Shown: positions 28,701 through 40,433, numbered from the stretch's first letter. The stretch is 64,000 nucleotides of DNA from Astropecten irregularis (GCA_963971285.1 OZ020247.1:27434047-27498046); one strand, 5' to 3'. Numbers and translations: made by a program. The notes: generated from the letters alone by a model not told the origin.

Positions 28701-31700
28701 CTCCATTGTTGCTAAGAGACTGGAAAGCATGGTGAGGCTGCGGTCTTGTTGACGTTTTGATTTTGCTTTAAAACAAAGATTGTGAGATGTAGAAGAATCT
28801 TCTTGAACTACCAAAAACTTGTGTGGAACTTTGATGGAACTTTATAGATCCTTTGTAAAATTTCCATGAAACTTGGGGGAGTCAGGTTGGCGTAGCGGTT
28901 CTTTCCTCTTTTTTTACTGTTGGTTATAATTCTTGTGTAGTCTGGAAATCCAAGCTTGTTTCCTGAATGTTTGTAGTGGATACACTTCTTGAATAAGTGA
29001 CTTTTATTTGCCACAGGGTGCCTTAACACACGGAGACAGACGAGCCACTGAATCAAGGGACCTGAGTGTATTCAACATCGATAACAAGGTGAGAAACCAC
29101 TCACTGAGGGGAGGAAACATTTGTAACCGCATCACCTCTTGGATTGAGTTCCCAGAAATTAACAAATTTGGAAGCAGAAAATGATTTTCTTCCACCTTTT
29201 GATGAGCAATAGCCAACAGTCAGTGCTTTAGTGTTAGCTTGACAAATAGGGCATGCCTATAGCTGTATTCAGTTTTGAACTTTCAATACAAGTGATATAC
29301 GGCTGCAAACTGCTCATAAACCAAAATACTGTGGCAGAACTAATTGGTTTTACAGCAAATTCTTTTGCAAAGCAAACATTTGTGGGAAACTGATGATGTG
29401 CCAAAAATTTCTGAATTTCACAACTAAAGGGATGAATTTTCTTTCTGTTTTTGCAGTATGGAAGAGCAGCTTTAGAGTCCATTATGAAGTCTATTGTAGA
29501 TCTTCATAGTTCACTGGTACCACCACCTACAGACTACAAGGGACACTTCCTGAAAGGTACTTGATAATGACTCCTTACCCCCATCCCAACCCCCATCAAT
29601 ACCCCATCTGCTAATGTTCACCTTCTCAACCCTAAATCAATCCATCCTCTCAACCAGGATGAAAATTCTGTTACGTTGCCATCCAGATATTTATATTGGC
29701 AAAACGTTAACAGTACAGTGCCAGTCAATGGTGTTCAACAAATCCCATGATCAGAGACTCCTGTAGATCTGGTTGGATTCAAGACTTCTCCAGCTTCTTA
29801 CACTTGGCTTCTTGAAGTACTCAGAAATCATACATTGCTTCATTTTTCCTGCACCATATAAATTAGAAGTTTCAGTGAAATCAGGACTTTTTCACACTAT
29901 CCAAAATCTTGGCGTTGGAGCCGGATTGAACCCCGAGATTTGTTTCAACCCTTTTCACACACTGTTTGAAAAGTTTCAATCCCGAGCCAACCGGGGTGGG
30001 ACGGCAGAACCGGATCGAAATCAACCCTGATACCAGGCTGGTAGGGACCAGGGTTGAAAATCTCAACCCGGTTCCAAACTGCACTTTTTGCTGTGATGCG
30101 TGTCATATGAACTGGTTCTCCCAAAAACGTAGTGTAAATGTTTTGTCTCTTTGATCCAGTTCAAAAACTTGCCCTGCTGAACCGGGACGGATCCTGTTTG
30201 GTTTCAACACGGGTCGAAAAGTTGATAGTGTGAAAAGGCCTTTCATAGTTATGATCCATCCACGGCTTTTGTCCAAGTTAAAATGCTTTCCCTGTTGTCA
30301 ATCAGAATGCTTTCTAGATGTAAATGGCTGGAATCTGAGTAGAATGTCTTGATTCACTACTTGATGCTTTCATCTTTGATTGATTAACTTTGACAGATGC
30401 ACGAGATGCTTTGATTGGAGTGGGATTGATAGTTTATGAGGAGAGATATAATATTCCAGTACTCGATAAAGGTGAGCTTCTCTCCTTCTGACAAATTTGT
30501 AAAACAATCTTCCTGAGACGATGTCACATCTTTATCAAAATGTTTGAAATCTTGTAACATTCCATTGCATTTAGTACCTTCCATTGGGCTTAAGGAGGCC
30601 CTATTCCCTTGCTGCTTGGCTGGTAACTGGTGTATATGCCGAGTAAATCGCTGTAAGAGAATTGGTCTGTTCATGTAAATGCAAAACTGAAATCATCCTA
30701 GCGGCACCTTAGTGGTCTATATGTTACTATGTTACAGTATGAGTTTTGATCGTAGAATGCCACAAGGATCCTAGAGACAGCCATGATGATATCATATGAC
30801 AATCTCTCCATATTTCCCTGTAGATTTCAACAACCTGTCCAAGTTCCTGAATCGTATCCTTGGTCTAGAGGTAGAGATGCAGAATCACCTGTTTGCTTAC
30901 TTCATGGCCTCATTGGATGCTATCATCAAACAAGCTAAGAGAGATGGCAAATATGACATGGGAATCCTGGGTGAGTCAAGAACCAATCCAGTCATGTAGT
31001 GCCAGTACATTGTATGAGCACCTGTTCTTTTCGAGCCACCTGTTGTTCGCCTGATACAATATTATTCCTGGTCTTTTGGCCGATTTTGCACTCCTGAACC
31101 TCTCTCTTTTTAATAATAATAACAACAGGTATTTGTGAAGCATCTTTACAACTAGATGAAAGCCCTGTACAATATATTAAGCGAAAAGAAAAGACAAAGT
31201 CAATGATTACCCGACTCAATTTTTCTTATAAAATATAAAGAATGGTTTTGATCTTAATCCGAGATCAAAACTGTTTTCAGTGTTTGTTTTACTAATTTCT
31301 GGATAAATACACCATTTCAGGGGGAAATATTTTAACGGTATGTTTCTACCATCACCCATCTTCTTACCTTGAAAAAGTTATACGTAAATCTGTGAATATT
31401 TCTGTTTGGGTATGTTACCCATCCTGTAATGTACCTTTAACAGGGTAGTAGTATTAGGATAGAAGCTATACAATCAGAAATATGAAAACAAGTGATAAAC
31501 TGTTGCAAACTGCCCACCAATAGAGACCCAGCTAGGATCAAAACATCCTGCCCAAGCAGTTCATTTGTCATGACATGTTGCCTCGTTTGTTTGCATCTTT
31601 GGTTGTCAGATATTGGATCTGTGTCTCAAGGTCAGAAGGTCAGGAAACTTCAGACTCAGACATTCGTTCACTCCTTCTCATCAGGGACTGTACATACAGA

Positions 31701-34700
31701 GCTACACAAGGTAGGATAAAGCTTAGATGTTTGGCTGTAACTCCTGTTAATAACCTCCTGGGGCCAATTTCATAGAGCTGCTTAAGCACCAAAATTTGCA
31801 GCACCAAAAACCAAATAAAATAAGTATGCTAGCCAAAACTCCTTGTGAATGTTATGCTCAGCAAACAATAGCCGAATACAAGTCAAAAGCAGTAAACATC
31901 ACATGAAATTTTGGTTGGCAATCCTGTTTGATCAAGGAAGACTTTTCCTGCTTAAGTAACTGTCGTGCTTAAGCAGCTCGATGAAATTGGCCCCTGGGCA
32001 TTTGAGCTAGCAAGCTTGCTGAATTAACCGAAACCTAGTAGAGCATTGTCCCTTTGGCATATTATTTGTTTGTACTTGAGCCATATCAGGACTTCAAGCC
32101 TTATTTAAAGTTGAAGTTTTTGGGCGGTACTGTCCTGAGTCCTTCAAAGTCCAATGATACTTGATGTGTGTTTTGTTTTTATAATAGTTTAAGATCATAA
32201 GATTCAGTTGTAAATTTTGAGCCTCAAAACTTCAATGAATTGTCGGATAATCATTATGGAGAAATGTTTCTACTTTTGAAAGTTTAGAGTATTAGAAACA
32301 TCTTCAGCGTACTTTTATCAATTTATTTTTCACCCGATAACTTGGAAGTACTGGAACTTGTTATGTTGATATCATTGTGATGTGTGTTTGACTTGTTGCT
32401 ATGGATATTGTTGCCTAGGTGAGCCAAGAGAGAGGTTTATCATTTGATGGTGCCTTGGATATCTGGAGCGCCCTCACTAAGCCTGAGGAGGGATTCTACG
32501 TAACATCACAAGTAAGTTTGCAAGTTTCACCTCATGATAACAACTGACATTTTGTGAATTTGTCCTAATTTAGAAAAGACAAAGGTATATGATTTAATTA
32601 CTAGGCTTACCTTTAAGATGTTGTATTGCATTATTTCAAGTTCAATTTTGCAGAGGAATGTATCATCAGGGATGTAAGAGTTCCGGAAATTTCCGGATTT
32701 CCGGAAATGGCTTAATTAAAAACTATTTTCCGGAAATGACAAAATGTTGTTTTTCATGGCGCTGCAATGATTCGCTGCGCCCGTGTGCCGCCCTTGTTTA
32801 TTTGAGAGTAAAAATACAATAATAAAACATATCGTCTGGCTCCGTGTTTTGTGTACACATGTTTAAATGGGGCTAAATAGGGCAGGAAACAGACCTTACC
32901 AATAGCGCCCTCTGTTGACAATCAAACTGAATAGTCTGGTTCCATGCAATTTTTGTCGCATTAATGAATACATTGGGATGTAGGTACTAAGCCACTCTCC
33001 GACTGGCATGGACACGCGTCATACAGATTGGCCTACATCGATTGAAATAGCAACCGCACATGTCAAAATGACTTCGAACGTTAGAAATAAAAAAGAAGGG
33101 AGGAATCCGGAGGATATATTATTGATCGAGACATTAATAAAGAACAAGATAACAAAACCATTGATACAAATAAATGGATAGAAATGGAAACCCTTAACAC
33201 CGAAGGGCGCCTGCACCCCTGCCGTAAGTCTCTCGCATCGATCGCGCAATTTATTGGCCTTCAGAAATTTTCCGGAAATGACTTCGTCGGTCACTTACAT
33301 CCCTGTATCATTGATGATTGACGATAACTTTTTACGATCATTTATTTGTTGTCAACTTTTTAGCCGAGTAACAAACGGACAGCTGTGCTGTTGAAGTTTG
33401 GCACCTCCACCCATGCCATCAAGAAACAGCTGGTTCATGTGTACAAGCCAAATCTTGGATTACAGGTCAGTGTAAACTTAGAACTATTGGATTGAAACTT
33501 GTGAAGCCAACCTAGAAGATATAAGGAACTAAATATGGGCTGGATTTCATGAAACTTTAAGATTATTCTTTTAAAGATAAGTTGTTAATTTCACCATAGT
33601 GAATTGTATTGTGACATCACTCTTTGCCTAGCAATTAAGATTGGTTCATGATTTAAAGGTAATATCATACTTTGGTTTTTGTCAAAGAAATGCCGACTCG
33701 TAAGCAAAAATATTAAGAAAGATGCAGTAAAAGACTAAAAGTCATCTGTGAAATTCCCAGTCCATACAGTGCCGACTTTTTTTTAGAAAACTGTGAAAAA
33801 CGCCCATGGAATTTGTTTAATCTTTTCACTTTGTATTATATCAGCCATTCCTTGCTGTAGATGGCACCACCATGCATCAATTGAACGGTATCCATCTTGT
33901 GTTTTCCCACAGGTTAAGATGGAAAGCCTTACTGATATCAGGAAGAAATACCGTAAAGTAATGATTCCTGACGAGGCTCGTCCCCCATGGGAGGCACAGT
34001 ATAGTGCTGCTGAGATTCTCTGTAGTCATGCATACTGGTAAGATACATGATCGATGTAATCCGACGTTATTATCATCATCGCAAGATGTTCAAATCCGCA
34101 TTTGTTTCAATCAAGTATTCATGGATGGATTTTGTATGTGATATTTTGTTGCTTATTGTGGTCATTTCAAAGGAGAACAACGAAAGCTGGCTGAAGTGGG
34201 ATTCGAACTTACGGCATCCAAAATAGTGCCTCGGTGCACTTACAAACCGAGTTATTCATCATTGGGCTGTTGATGTCTTAGGGCCTTTTCCAAACGGAGT
34301 CTCTTCTCCGGCTCCAGCAACATTTCGTGAAGCCATTCTAAAATAACGGGTATCAAAATAGAGGCTTTTGGCTGTGGTTCTGAAGTAGATTCTCTGGTTT
34401 GAAAAGAAAACAGAGCTTCAGCTTCAATGAAAAACCACAGCCTATATTTTCAGCATGCGAATGACAGAACAGGAGCCTGAGCCTGAGCCAGAGCCTCCAT
34501 TTCGAAAAGGCCCTCAGTTTGTCCAAGACCCGTGTTCGATTACTAGTCAGAAGCCAAGAAACCATGCCCTTGTCGCTCTGACCCAAGGATCAATTAAGCT
34601 ACAAGTCCAGGGATACAGGGGAATGAAGGTCTAACTTTGGCAAATCTTAGCACTCAATCAGTATATTTCATCTCAAGTCACCTTATATAATTTTGTAATA

Positions 34701-35714
34701 GCAAAAGATATTATGTTGCAAATCTTTATATAATAAGCAAAAACCTGCCGAGTACCAGTCATGAGACATGTCCCTTGTGTGACATTTTGGCTGGTAACAT
34801 GTTTGCCCTATACAATAACTTGATGTTTTCTTTCCATAACAAAATCAGGAGAGACAGTTGTAAGAAGATACTAGCCGGTCTACCTTGTGAAGTGGGTCTA
34901 AGACGTCGCAATTACTACATCCTGGCAGGTTCAGTGCTGAGTGTCTGGGATAAAGTAGAGAAGATCTTGGCTCTTCAACCTGGTCCTGTCTCCAAGATGC
35001 AGATTCTCCGTCTCAAGACAGATGACGGTTCCAAGATTGTTGGTAAGTAGACAGGATAGCTTCATGTTATTGGTATTGAATACATACAGGATGCATTTCA
35101 CTCATGTCTGGATTGATATACTGGAAACTTCCAGTAGCCGAAACATCCCTACCAGCAACACAACGTTGCGTGACTTTGATCACCTTTTTTCCTTAAAGTG
35201 GGGAACTTGTTTGACATGTTTCTGTTAGGAAAAGGAAAGAGAAATGATAGTAGCATCTAAAACCTCTCATGTGAAACTTGTTTGGCTTTATCCTTAACGG
35301 TTGTCATAGCCCTAGGGTTCATCTTTTTATGATTAGAAAATAATTAAATTATTTGTAGGGCATGACACGTTTCGATCATAGCAGGATCTTAGCCTTTGAG
35401 AGAGATCCTGCTTGGATCAAAATGTGTAAGGCCTTCGTAACTCCAAGCTTTTGAAATATTTCAGGTCATTTTGGGGGCTGATGAGCAGTTTGCAGCAGTT
35501 TATTACTTGTATTAAATTATTTGTACAAGGAGAAATCGCTCTTGTCCGATCTATGAGTGGATGTTTGCTGATTTGTTTCTGGTTTGTCTTTTCCTCTTGT
35601 CTTGAAGGTATAATGATTCCCAGTAACTGTATCCAGGCCATCAGGGAATCCTTACTCCAAGGTTCCTCCACATACGTAGACAACTTTGAGGAAGGTGTCA
35701 TCACGTTGGATTGA
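13751..35714 (+). CDS. SBNO1: Strawberry notch homolog (SBNO1)
   Basis: Nuclear helicase-like regulator acting with Notch and EGFR signalling in flies. Thirty coding exons: 13751-13909, 14473-14595, 16130-16588, 17432-17516, 17994-18203, 19305-19389, 19641-19728, 20309-20470, 21212-21347, 21894-21999, 22645-22798, 23516-23698, 24162-24259, 24773-24915, 25362-25592, 26180-26383, 26909-27069, 27634-27765, 27933-28068, 28619-28731, 29017-29088, 29457-29556, 30397-30471, 30824-30970, 31610-31710, 32419-32511, 33364-33465, 33913-34037, 34849-35042, 35608-35714. They total 4284 nt, about 1427 residues (human 1393), and every phase joins. Seen: N-terminal [13 protein letters not shown] as in human SBNO1, poly-Q and poly-Ala tracts, Walker [12 protein letters not shown] (346-356), DECH box (461-464), acidic-serine and poly-Lys linkers from exons 15-16, and motif [13 protein letters not shown] (1016-1026). 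A stop TAG directly precedes the ATG. Introns carry many short elements. Confidence 0.97.
16752..16861. mobile_element. Short element GGGCCTGTTTGTTTA, family J copy 1
   Basis: About 110 bp with ends GGGCCTGTTTGTTTA and TAAACAAACAGGCCC. The centre carries GGATCC-type words (TGGATCCGGATCCCA). A worn sibling is at 53706. It lies in SBNO1 intron 3. Confidence 0.75.
17163..17327. mobile_element. Short element with TTATTCAC ends, family N
   Basis: AGGTTATTCACGTGACGTCA at the left pairs imperfectly with TGACGTCGGTGAATAACCCC at the right. Inner TTGGCCATCAA and TTGACGGCCAA also pair. About 165 bp, in SBNO1 intron 3. Confidence 0.65.
17756..17899. mobile_element. Hairpin element, family D copy 1
   Basis: About 140 bp: GGGGACGATTTCACGAAG at the left, GTTTGGTGAAATCCACTCCC at the right, with the arms holding TGATTGATCCTAACT and TTGATAGTAAGTTATGA. 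Related copies at 27414 and 39250. In SBNO1 intron 4. Confidence 0.6.
18304..18656. mobile_element. TTAA-flanked element, family A copy 1
   Basis: 353 bp including TTAA on both sides. Ends AGGTAGTATCATACT and AGTATGATAGTACCT are inverted repeats, and the centre is the palindrome GATCTTTTAAAAGATC. TTAA duplication is typical of piggyBac and Kolobok transposases, so this is a non-autonomous relative of one of those. In SBNO1 intron 5. Confidence 0.8.
18791..19058. mobile_element. GGCTCC-rich short element, family H copy 2
   Basis: Left end GGGGCTTTTCTTAAAGCTCG, right end CGAGCTTTGAGAAAGGCCC. The left arm holds an expanded run of GGCTCC hexamers (about 18805-18864). In SBNO1 intron 5. Confidence 0.7.
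20655..20728. repeat. Dispersed GATCCTAGCAGGATCTTT repeat, family I
   Basis: The block GTTAGGAGGCCCAGACTTTT followed by CGATCCTAGCAGGATCTTT recurs with changes near 21120-21155, 21615-21680, 28335-28385, 35360-35460 and 47130-47250, in both orientations. It is a worn interspersed repeat whose full length I could not delimit. Confidence 0.5.
20831..20898. repeat. Perfect 68-bp palindrome
   Basis: Two 34 bp arms that are exact reverse complements with no spacer; the outer words are CATTATGATCCACTGTAACA and TGTTACAGTGGATCATAATG and the centre is CACTGCAGTG. In SBNO1 intron 8. No target duplication is obvious. Confidence 0.9.
22971..23213. mobile_element. GGCCAATTTCAT element, family B copy 3
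   Basis: Ends GGGGCTAATTTCATGCCCCT and CAGCTCCATGAAATTGGCCC, about 243 bp, in SBNO1 intron 11. A loose right-hand fragment of the same family lies at about 22275-22350. Confidence 0.7.
23728..24050. repeat. 10-bp minisatellite in SBNO1 intron 12
   Basis: Tandem TGACCAGTGG units (10 bp) with variants such as TGACCTGTGG and TGACCATTGT. A longer unit of about 80 bp is itself duplicated (TGGTCATCATTAGTGACCAG at about 23884 and 23964). It begins about 29 nt after the exon 12 splice donor. Confidence 0.85.
25002..25134. repeat. Foldback repeat in SBNO1 intron 14
   Basis: GAGGGTGGACAGTTGATTCT pairs with AGAATCGATTGTCCACCTG, and TTGGAAGTTGACAAACTA pairs with TAGTTTGTCAACTTTCAA. About 130 bp; the loop contains ACATGTAGTTCCCGAGGCGA. 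Confidence 0.7.
25649..25990. mobile_element. TTAA-flanked element, family A-like copy, divergent ends
   Basis: 342 bp with TTAA on both sides. Ends AGGGCATTTACAACATT and AATGTTGTATGTGCCCT differ from the other copies, but the inside (ACAGGGTATAAAGACGG, TATTTATCCAGAA) is the family A core in reverse. It begins about 57 nt after SBNO1 exon 15. Confidence 0.7.
26540..26836. repeat. Layered foldback and direct duplication in SBNO1 intron 16
   Basis: TAGGTTTG(C/G)GGTGACACCA occurs directly twice (about 26542 and 26678), each followed by TGTTATC and CTTCTGTGAGAG. An inverted copy closes the block (TCTCACAGAAGAG, then GTGTCACCACAAACCTACCT). The element therefore holds three copies of one end. Confidence 0.7.
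27265..27412. mobile_element. mariner-type short element, family E copy 1 (right end missing)
   Basis: Starts TACAGTGGAACGCCACTATA and has the family core CCACTATAACGGACAATATA, but the expected right end is absent: family D copy 2 begins where it should be. In SBNO1 intron 17. Confidence 0.65.
27414..27550. mobile_element. Hairpin element, family D copy 2
   Basis: GCCGATTTCATCAAATTCAT at the left and CTTTATGAAATCGACCCC at the right, about 137 bp. Inside are ACTTACTATCAATCATAGGA and its partner. It is in reverse orientation to the other copies and abuts a cut-off mariner-type element. Confidence 0.65.
29884..30240. mobile_element. Short element CTTTTCACACTATCC, family K copy 1
   Basis: Ends CTTTTTCACACTATCC and GATAGTGTGAAAAGGCC. 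Many AACCGG/CCGGTT words inside pair across the element (GAGCCGGATTGAACCCC, CTCAACCCGGTTCCAAA). About 357 bp, in SBNO1 intron 22. Copy 2 is at 50087. Confidence 0.7.
31235..31440. mobile_element. Family A element, right-hand part
   Basis: From the central GATC palindrome (TTTTGATCTTAATCCGAGAT) to the right end CCTGTAATGTACCT and TTAA. The left part is not recognisable. In SBNO1 intron 24. Confidence 0.55.
31760..31994. mobile_element. GGCCAATTTCAT element, family B copy 4
   Basis: Ends GGGGCCAATTTCATAGAGCT and AGCTCGATGAAATTGGCCCC, about 235 bp, in SBNO1 intron 25. Confidence 0.75.
32667..33305. mobile_element. CAGGG-ended element with 6-bp target duplication
   Basis: Inverted ends CAGGGATGTAAG and CTTACATCCCTG, then CCGGAAAT words on both sides. 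TATCAT flanks both ends (32661-32666 and 33306-33311), an exact 6 bp duplication. 639 bp, no transposase seen. The ends look hAT-like, but most hAT elements duplicate 8 bp. In SBNO1 intron 26. Confidence 0.8.
33653..33840. mobile_element. Family A element, left-hand part
   Basis: Starts TTAA then AGGTAATATCATACTTTGGT and runs through the family core to about 33840, where similarity stops before the central palindrome. In SBNO1 intron 27, ending shortly before exon 28. Confidence 0.65.
34170..34275. repeat. tRNA-like SINE fragment
   Basis: Minus strand shows a B-box-like GTTCGAATCCC followed on the far side by a worn A-box region. It resembles the tRNA-like repeat better preserved at 52867-53171. 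In SBNO1 intron 28. Confidence 0.45.
34281..34513. mobile_element. GGCTCC-rich short element, family H copy 3
   Basis: Best-preserved ends of this family: GGGCCTTTTCCAAACGGAGT at the left and CCATTTCGAAAAGGCCC at the right. 233 bp, in SBNO1 intron 28. Confidence 0.75.
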
Positions 35715-36514
35715 GGTGACAGGAAGTAGAGACCACAGATTGCCGGTAAAGACTGGAAAGGCCTGTTAGGAGAACGTAGGATTGCAGCTGATACGTTGAT
35801 GATGTTGTCATTACCTGATGGCCTTCTAGACTGTGGTTGAGGGAAGACCGTCACCTTGTTCATAAACCTTGTCTCAGGCTCCTGATCAGCCTTCCTCTAC
35901 ATCACCTTCAAGTTCAAAAGACAACGTATGGTATTTTGTTGAAGTTGAAACTTTGTTTTCTTGTTACGAATGAAGAATCTTCTTTGAAACCATACCCAGA
36001 AGCCATTTTTGATACCTGTAATTTCAAGCATATATGTGAATGGAAGCGGAGCCAATACCATAAGAGAATTTAAAGCTTCTTGAAGTTTGACTGGTTGTCT
36101 ACCATCATTGATAGCATGTCTCGCATATGTTCTGCTTTTTTGATGGATAAGAGCAGGCATGCTCCATAAGAGTATGGCATGTGCTATTGTTATACCAAGC
36201 ATGGGATGACTATTGCATGGCTACAGAAGTACTATACATAATGGCAACCAACTGCCTATCGCATAGCAACTGCTATACAACATGGTATCCTATGTGTGTT
36301 GTATCATAGATCATTTATTGACTGCATTCAGTCACCATGCAATAGAGCCAGCATCATGAGGCAGCACATGTGGTGTTCAAATTTAAGGGAAATATCACAC
36401 CATTGAATGTCTGGAGAAGGCTAGTTTTACCGTTCCACTGTTGCAGTCAATATTGGCATACTATCTATCCAACACTGTGAGATACCAATGCCATAGGATT
36501 ATAATTATGAGACA

Positions 36515-36605
36515 TACAGGGTGAGTCAAAAAGAACTTGACCGGGATTGGTGATGCTTTTCAAAAGAAACAAATGACACTCAAGTTCTCTTTGACTCACC
36601 ATGTA
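36515..36605. mobile_element. mariner-type short hairpin element
   Basis: TACAGGGTGAGTCAAAAAGA at the left and TCTTTGACTCACCATGTA at the right, with the pairing continuing through GAACTTGA/CAAGTTC. TA on both sides and the CAGGGTGAGTCAAA end are typical of Tc1/mariner elements. 91 bp. Confidence 0.75.
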
Positions 36606-36982
36606 TGCTGTGCATGGGGTCAGGGGCCTTGGTAAGGTCAATTGAAGCTACTGCATGCAATGTGGTGCAGTCTCTCAAATTATGGCGGTCTTGTGCCAGT
36701 AGAAGTACAGCATCAAGCTGCATGGTCGCACTCCCAAACAACATTGATTAGATACCATTTCAGAATGTTTATTTTACAATATGGAGTCAACTCATAATAG
36801 GGGTTAAGGGGTTGAAATATTTTGTACAAGCTAAGAAGGGTTTAAGGGTGTTAATGAGTTGCTAGAGATCATTACAGGATGGGTATAGCGCCCTCTATCA
36901 TCCATCCTGGAAAGGTTACGAGATCCAGTTTCCTGTTACAGTTTGTTTCGTTCATGTGAAATTTTAATGGACAGTTCAGAAA

Positions 36983-37222
36983 GGGCCAATTTCATAGAGA
37001 TGCTTAGCACAGAAAATTGCTTAGCACAAAAATAGCTTGCCCAATAAAACAAACCACCATTGAAAATTCGATTTGATATTCATGGTCAGCGAACAACAGC
37101 CAAAGAACAATTGCAAGTGATATACAACACATGGACATTTGGTTGTTAATCCTGTTTGAATTATGGCAGAAATGTCATGCTTAGCGATTTTTTGTGCTAA
37201 GCAGCTCTATGAAATTGGCCCC
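36983..37222. mobile_element. GGCCAATTTCAT element, family B copy 5
   Basis: Ends GGGCCAATTTCATAGAGATG and GCAGCTCTATGAAATTGGCC, 240 bp, in the SBNO1 3' flank. Confidence 0.75.
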
Positions 37223-38020
37223 TGTATATTACAATCCATCAGCCTTAGTGTATTATATCAAAAACTTGCCTTGAAACAGAAATTGCAAGATACTAAAAAT
37301 ACATTACCAATTGTATAATTGGTAATATTATTTATTGAAATATTGTTTTGTTTTGTTATTTCACGTCTACAAATACATAAATATATAAATTTCATTTTAC
37401 ATTTTATTTGACTATGGTGTGTGTGCGTGTATATGTATGTGTATTTTCTATTTTCACCTTGTTACTAGCTATTTTGGAAATTTCTATCTGAAAACCAAAG
37501 GCTAGATTTCCTTTCGTGAGGAGCATTTCTAGATAAAAACAACAAAGTGACAAATGCCATGGCAACCGTAGAATACCAGGCATGTGACGTTTTGTTGAGA
37601 AAAAATACACTTGTACTTAATTGGAAAAAAAAAGTTCGGAAAACTGTTATAAATGAATCACTCAATCTCAAAATGCCATTTGTAATGATGTATAGGTTCA
37701 CATTGTAAGGTACAAGACACTTTCATTGTCTCATATCATTGGTCATTTTCCCCCTTTTTAATGACCTGATCAAAAAAGTCTTTAAAAGACTATCTTGGAT
37801 GCCATTTTGGATTACAATTTTGCCAGATGGCTCCCAACTAAATTATGCACACTTACTTGATGTGCAAAATGTAACTGTCATGAATCGTTTTTGGAAAAAA
37901 CAAATGAATATTTCATTTGCTGTCATGAAAAATTTATTCTACAGTTGGGCCAGTGCACTTCATAGGAGAAGAAAAAAAGGCCTTTTCCAAATTGAAATTG
38001 CATCATGCACGTTAGAGAAT

Positions 38021-38191
38021 ACAGTGGAACGCCGCTATACCGAACATTTGGCTATACCAAACATCCTTGGCTCCCACTTTTTGTGTACAATACATGTTGA
38101 ATATGGTTCTTTAAATCACTATAACGAGCGATCACTATAACGGACAATATCTGTGCATCCCATCCATGCTCGTTTTAGCGGCATTCCACTG
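38021..38191. mobile_element. mariner-type short element, family E copy 2
   Basis: Starts ACAGTGGAACGCCGCTATAC after T and ends CGTTTTAGCGGCATTCCACT then G. About 170 bp; the inside carries CACTATAACGGACAATATCT. Confidence 0.75.
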
Positions 38192-38592
38192 AACATGTTA
38201 TTTTTGCTGAGCACTTTATATACTCATGCTGAGTTGATGCAGGTTACCAACCAAAATATTGTATGATGTATATTGCTTCTAATTGGTACTTGGCTGAGTT
38301 CTTGTTGCTAATTCTGAAAATTCACTCGGTACTTTCCGCTTAGCAGCCGAGTGGAATTTAGGACATTTATTGCTTATTGATGACTTAGATCTGGAAAAAT
38401 CTGGATTATTTTCTGAAAATTAAATGGGGAATGCTCAATGCCTTGACAAATTGAAACAAACATAATTTTTTCCTGATGGTCATTGAACACTTATGACCGT
38501 GAGGTCAGTCAACTTGCCAACTGTCTTATTGCCATTCAAGTATGAGCTTACAAAAAGTTCATTATTTCTGTCCATGTCTGCTATTATTAACT

Positions 38593-38836
38593 GGGGCCAA
38601 TTTAATGGAGCTGCTAAGCACAAAAAATTGCTTAGCACAAAAATGTCTTGCCAAATAAAACTACTACATATCATTAGAAATTCCACTTGATATTCATGGT
38701 CAACGAACAACGGACAAAGAGCAATTGCAAGTGATACACAACACATGGAAATTTGGTTGTTAATCCTATTTTTATTAAGACAGAAATGTCATGGTTAGCT
38801 AATTTTTGTGCTAAGCAGGGCTGTGAAATTGACCCC
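38593..38836. mobile_element. GGCCAATTTCAT element, family B copy 6
   Basis: Ends GGGGCCAATTTAATGGAGCT and GGGCTGTGAAATTGACCCC, 244 bp. Confidence 0.7.
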
Positions 38837-38999
38837 AGATGCTTATTGGGTTCTCAGTGTAGAAAGATACAGTGTGGCCATTGCTCACTGCTCTGAAATT
38901 TATAGGAGGAAAATGAGCTTAAAAGCTAAATTGATGCTAGAATATCTTTAATTCACGATGCATGTGACCTGATACACAAATGAATAATTATATGAATTA

Positions 39000-39142
39000 C
39001 AGGCGTGCAACTTTTCCTTGGATCAGCCGATCTCCTCTTTTTTCACTTCACTCTTATGCCATTGAAAAGTGAAAAACACTGCACAAAGTCTCGTAAAGAT
39101 TGGAATTTCCTCCTTTTTTTGTTAACTCCATGTTGCGTGCCT
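39000..39142. mobile_element. Short element CAGGCRTGCAAC, family L copy 1
   Basis: CAGGCGTGCAACTTTTCCTT at the left and TGTTGCGTGCCTG at the right. The core ACACTGCACAAAGTCTCGTA recurs in reverse in copy 2 at 59491. Confidence 0.7.
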
Positions 39143-39249
39143 GGAATTATTATCACCTTACCTTGTACAAAGAACATGCCGCAGTACTGAATCCACCATG
39201 GCCGCTAATACTCCACAATATCCCAAGTGCATAACACTGGAGCAGTCCT

Positions 39250-39382
39250 GGGGTCAATTTCATGAAGCCCTACGATTGATCGTAACTCATTAATTACGAA
39301 AGATAACTAATCGTATCCTACGCAATGCATCATAAGTCCTATGATTGATAGTAAGTTACGATGAGTTTGGTGAAATTGACCT
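39250..39382. mobile_element. Hairpin element, family D copy 3
   Basis: GGGGTCAATTTCATGAAGCC at the left and GTTTGGTGAAATTGACCTC at the right; 133 bp; arms hold GATTGATCGTAACTC and GATAGTAAGTTACGA. Confidence 0.7.
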
Positions 39383-40433
39383 CTGACTTCATCCATTATC
39401 TTCTTGTCATTTATTGATGGACTCACAATAACACTGACCATTGAAACCTTGTAGTAGCTCAGGGTTAAAGTCCTGAATCCATCCAAATGCTGCTGGTAGA
39501 TATTGATGCGAGTGTCGATAGTTATCGATAAAGAATCACAGATATATTCTGCTGAAAGCAGCACTTGTCAAATAAAACAATAGTTTTCTTTGTTTGTGTA
39601 CTATAAACCTACCAAAAAGTTAAATTATATGCGTAATTGTGTTTTTTTTTAGTCTTTGTTTTAAAGTAAAAACAATGCAAAATAAGTGATTCTCTGTTAA
39701 TTATTTGCTTTGGGTTGATTTGAGGGAAATATCACTGATTGGCAAATATTTGTGTGTGTTCCATGAACATTGATTACCGGTACTCATTTTATTTGGAGGG
39801 AAAAGTGAGGACTTTACCAATATTGTTGAACCAAATTATATGATGTTTATTTTACGCCCAGAAAGTTACAAGGGTTAGTTAAGTTTGTTGTTGTTGATCG
39901 ATATTATATTATTTGTTACACAAAGGTATAATGAGGTAGGGCATAGATGAACCAATAAGTTTAATTTCTGCCCAGAAAATGCTTTTTGTTTTGTGAAAGC
40001 GTCTTGATAGAACCTTCTCCGTGATCAGTAGAAGTAGTTTCACATAACGGTGTTTGTTAGCAATGGTGATCCATGTTTGAACTTGTCACAATTTTTATCA
40101 TACTATTTTTGCAAATGTTTCTTTTGTACAAGACCGAGTCAGAAATAATTGGAAAACTGTAGAATTTACTCAAATTGATGGACGTCTAGATCCATCCACT
40201 CATCTGTTACTATGGCAACATGGTGTAACTAGTCCAGTGTTACTATGGTAACTCGATATGTAAAATACTATTCATCTTTTGCACATTGCCTTTGAAGACT
40301 ACGACTATCACAGTTGATATTACACTTTCTCATTATGAATAATTAATGTATAGAGTTTAAAAGAAGAGCGTTATTTATGGAATAAAATCTGAGGTTTGTC
40401 TTTATAAACTCTGACCATTGCTTGTCTTTATTC